Positions 63,412 through 64,000 of a stretch of 64,000 nucleotides of DNA are shown here, in pieces; positions within the stretch are counted from its first letter, which is position 1, and every line of letters starts with the position of its first letter. The stretch comes from Obscuribacter phosphatis_A (GTDB lineage: Bacteria > Cyanobacteriota > Vampirovibrionia > Obscuribacterales > Obscuribacteraceae), in contig JAFLCK010000002.1 of assembly GCA_017303615.1 (NCBI GenBank), positions 201,190 through 265,189 on the forward strand. The letters are read 5' to 3'. The position numbers were made by a program, and so were the translations under genes. The notes under the pieces were generated by a model that did no database searches, was not told the origin of the DNA, and saw only the letters and a list, made by a program, of their open reading frames with translations.

Positions 63412-63807
63412 TTAACTAAACCAACGTTTGTTCATTGTTTTCAGGAAATCATCCGTTATGGGAAAACCAGAAGCCGCGCCAATAACCGAGTCGATACCAC
63501 AGCGCGGGCAAATCGGCGTTAGCGCTCTGTCAATCCACTGAGTGATTTCAGAAGGCGGAAATTCTGCCAAACAGCAAAAACATCCGCACGACTCACTGGC
63601 AAGAACGTGTTGCCGATTGAATATTGAAAATCCATGAGCCCGCTCCAAATCCATGGGTACAGCCGAACCCGCAGAATCAAAAACGGCTTTACAGTTCCAA
63701 AATGTATCCCGCCAGTAGCACATCTCATCATAGTCTTTGATCTTCGCTCGCTGTGCTGCGTTGCCAAAATCGTCAAGTCGTTTGACGATAGGTCTGAATA
63801 ACGTCAA
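63412..63807 (-). CDS. Small Cys-containing protein with CPRC zinc motif, start uncertain
   Basis: The 131-residue frame has a C-terminal domain (about residues 58-131) with CGCFCC and CPRCGIDSVIG, ending DDFLKTMNKRWF. I recognise this as a small, widely distributed uncharacterised cytoplasmic family that likely binds zinc. The N-terminal 50 residues are not typical. The only start before them is a TTG at 63807 that lies at the edge of the IS21-type terminal repeats, so the 5' end may have been altered by the insertion. An internal ATG at 63654 leaves just the family domain. Confidence 0.6.
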   Translation of the reverse strand: MTLFRPIVKRLDDFGNAAQRAKIKDYDEMCYWRDTFWNCKAVFDSAGSAVPMDLERAHGFSIFNRQHVLASESCGCFCCLAEFPPSEITQWIDRALTPICPRCGIDSVIGAASGFPITDDFLKTMNKRWFS

Positions 63808-63808
63808 C

Positions 63809-63841
63809 TAAAATTGCGTACGGACGACAATTAAAATTGCG
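63809..63841 (-). repeat. IS21-type terminal repeats
   Basis: TAAAATTGCG occurs at 63809-63818 and 63832-63841, 23 bp apart, just beyond the istB stop. Multiple short direct repeats near the ends are typical of IS21-family elements and serve as transposase sites. The exact outer border lies near 63800. Confidence 0.6.
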
Positions 63842-63854
63842 GGCTCCCTTTCTG

Positions 63855-64000
63855 TTAGGCAGTCTTGCCGTCTGCCGATTTAGCGGCATTTTTCTTGCGG
63901 GAAGCAGCCGTCGCCCTGTAACTGTCGCCATTTAGCTCTAGGATTGTTGCATGATGAACAAGCCTGTCGACAGCGGCCATGGCAGTAATTGGGTCTTTGA
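63855..64000 (-). CDS. istB: IS21-family ATP-binding protein IstB, C-terminal fragment
   Basis: The window edge cuts this gene; 47 codons and the stop are visible. The end KDPITAMAAVDRLVHHATILELNGDSYR matches the conserved IstB C-terminus (D-R-L-x-H-H-A-x-x-x-x-x-x-G-x-S-Y-R). A Lys/Ala-rich tail follows. IstB is the AAA+ helper of the IS21 transposase IstA. The rest of the element should lie just to the right. Confidence 0.85.
   Translation of the reverse strand, partial: KDPITAMAAVDRLVHHATILELNGDSYRATAASRKKNAAKSADGKTA

Larger units (their letters stand above)
63808..64000 (-). mobile_element. Right-edge portion of an IS21-family insertion sequence
   Basis: The combination of the istB 3' end and the terminal direct repeats defines the left end of an IS21-family element whose body continues beyond the window. 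Its insertion abuts the small Cys-rich gene. Confidence 0.75.

Noticed and set aside
1..64000. tRNA, rRNA, tmRNA or other standard RNA genes
   Set aside because: I scanned the intergenic regions for tRNA T-arm and CCA-type ends and for rRNA-like segments and found none. A covariance-model scan could still reveal small RNAs.

Overview
The window is chromosomal DNA from a Gram-negative-type bacterium of moderate GC. It is gene-dense and rich in exported TPR, WD40, Sel1 and Clp-N-like repeat proteins of unknown function. It carries housekeeping genes (dnaJ/cbpA fragment, holB, purA, polA, gatC, pyrG) but no photosynthesis gene, rRNA or tRNA. The mix resembles non-photosynthetic relatives of Cyanobacteria (Vampirovibrionia/Melainabacteria, for example Obscuribacterales). 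That placement is an inference from gene style and needs a PolA, PyrG or PurA tree.

Layout. 1-5.4 kb: J-protein end, TPR protein, holB, then purA behind a good promoter and a long leader, closed by a bidirectional terminator, then an exported TPR protein. 5.5-13.6 kb: large membrane-anchored orphan, phasin-like protein, an alkaline-phosphatase-fold protein whose catalytic residues are mostly replaced by Ser/Asn, and polA. 13.6-25.2 kb: amino-acid permease, 3-hydroxyacyl-CoA dehydrogenase, AI-2E-family permease, CaCA exchanger, gatC, pyrG, WD40 propeller, DUF1643 protein, CorA. 25.2-31.9 kb: orphans, a small FCP-like HAD phosphatase, a transglutaminase-like protein and a 667-residue protein built of degenerate Clp-N-like repeats without an ATPase.

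31.9-41.9 kb is the most distinctive region. A sigma70-type promoter precedes a co-directional set: a protein with three WMxDF motifs, two tandem VWA-domain paralogues with Asp/His tails and a conserved Cys/His motif, and a P1B (SPC-type) metal ATPase with an N-terminus of about 200 residues dominated by His. Close behind follow a Sel1 protein, a Nudix hydrolase that seems to start at AUA, a fasciclin-domain protein and a secreted protein with synuclein/LEA-like 11-residue repeats. I read the first four genes as a candidate transition-metal handling system; this is inference.

41.9-50.4 kb: membrane orphan, DYAGLFPPA-type conserved protein, RlaP-like nucleotidyltransferase, single Clp-N protein, Gly-rich tandem-repeat secreted protein, large arylsulfatase, HEAT-like protein. 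50.6-59.4 kb: YafK/DpaA-like YkuD protein, gene remnant, gamma-resorcylate-decarboxylase-like amidohydrolase, 1745-residue exported TPR protein with a DUF7305-like C-terminus, BKACE enzyme. 59.9-64 kb is accessory: Cys-rich orphan, TPR membrane protein, HipBA-type toxin-antitoxin pair, a gene remnant, a Cys-rich small protein, and the end of an IS21-family element (istB 3' end plus terminal repeats) at the right edge.
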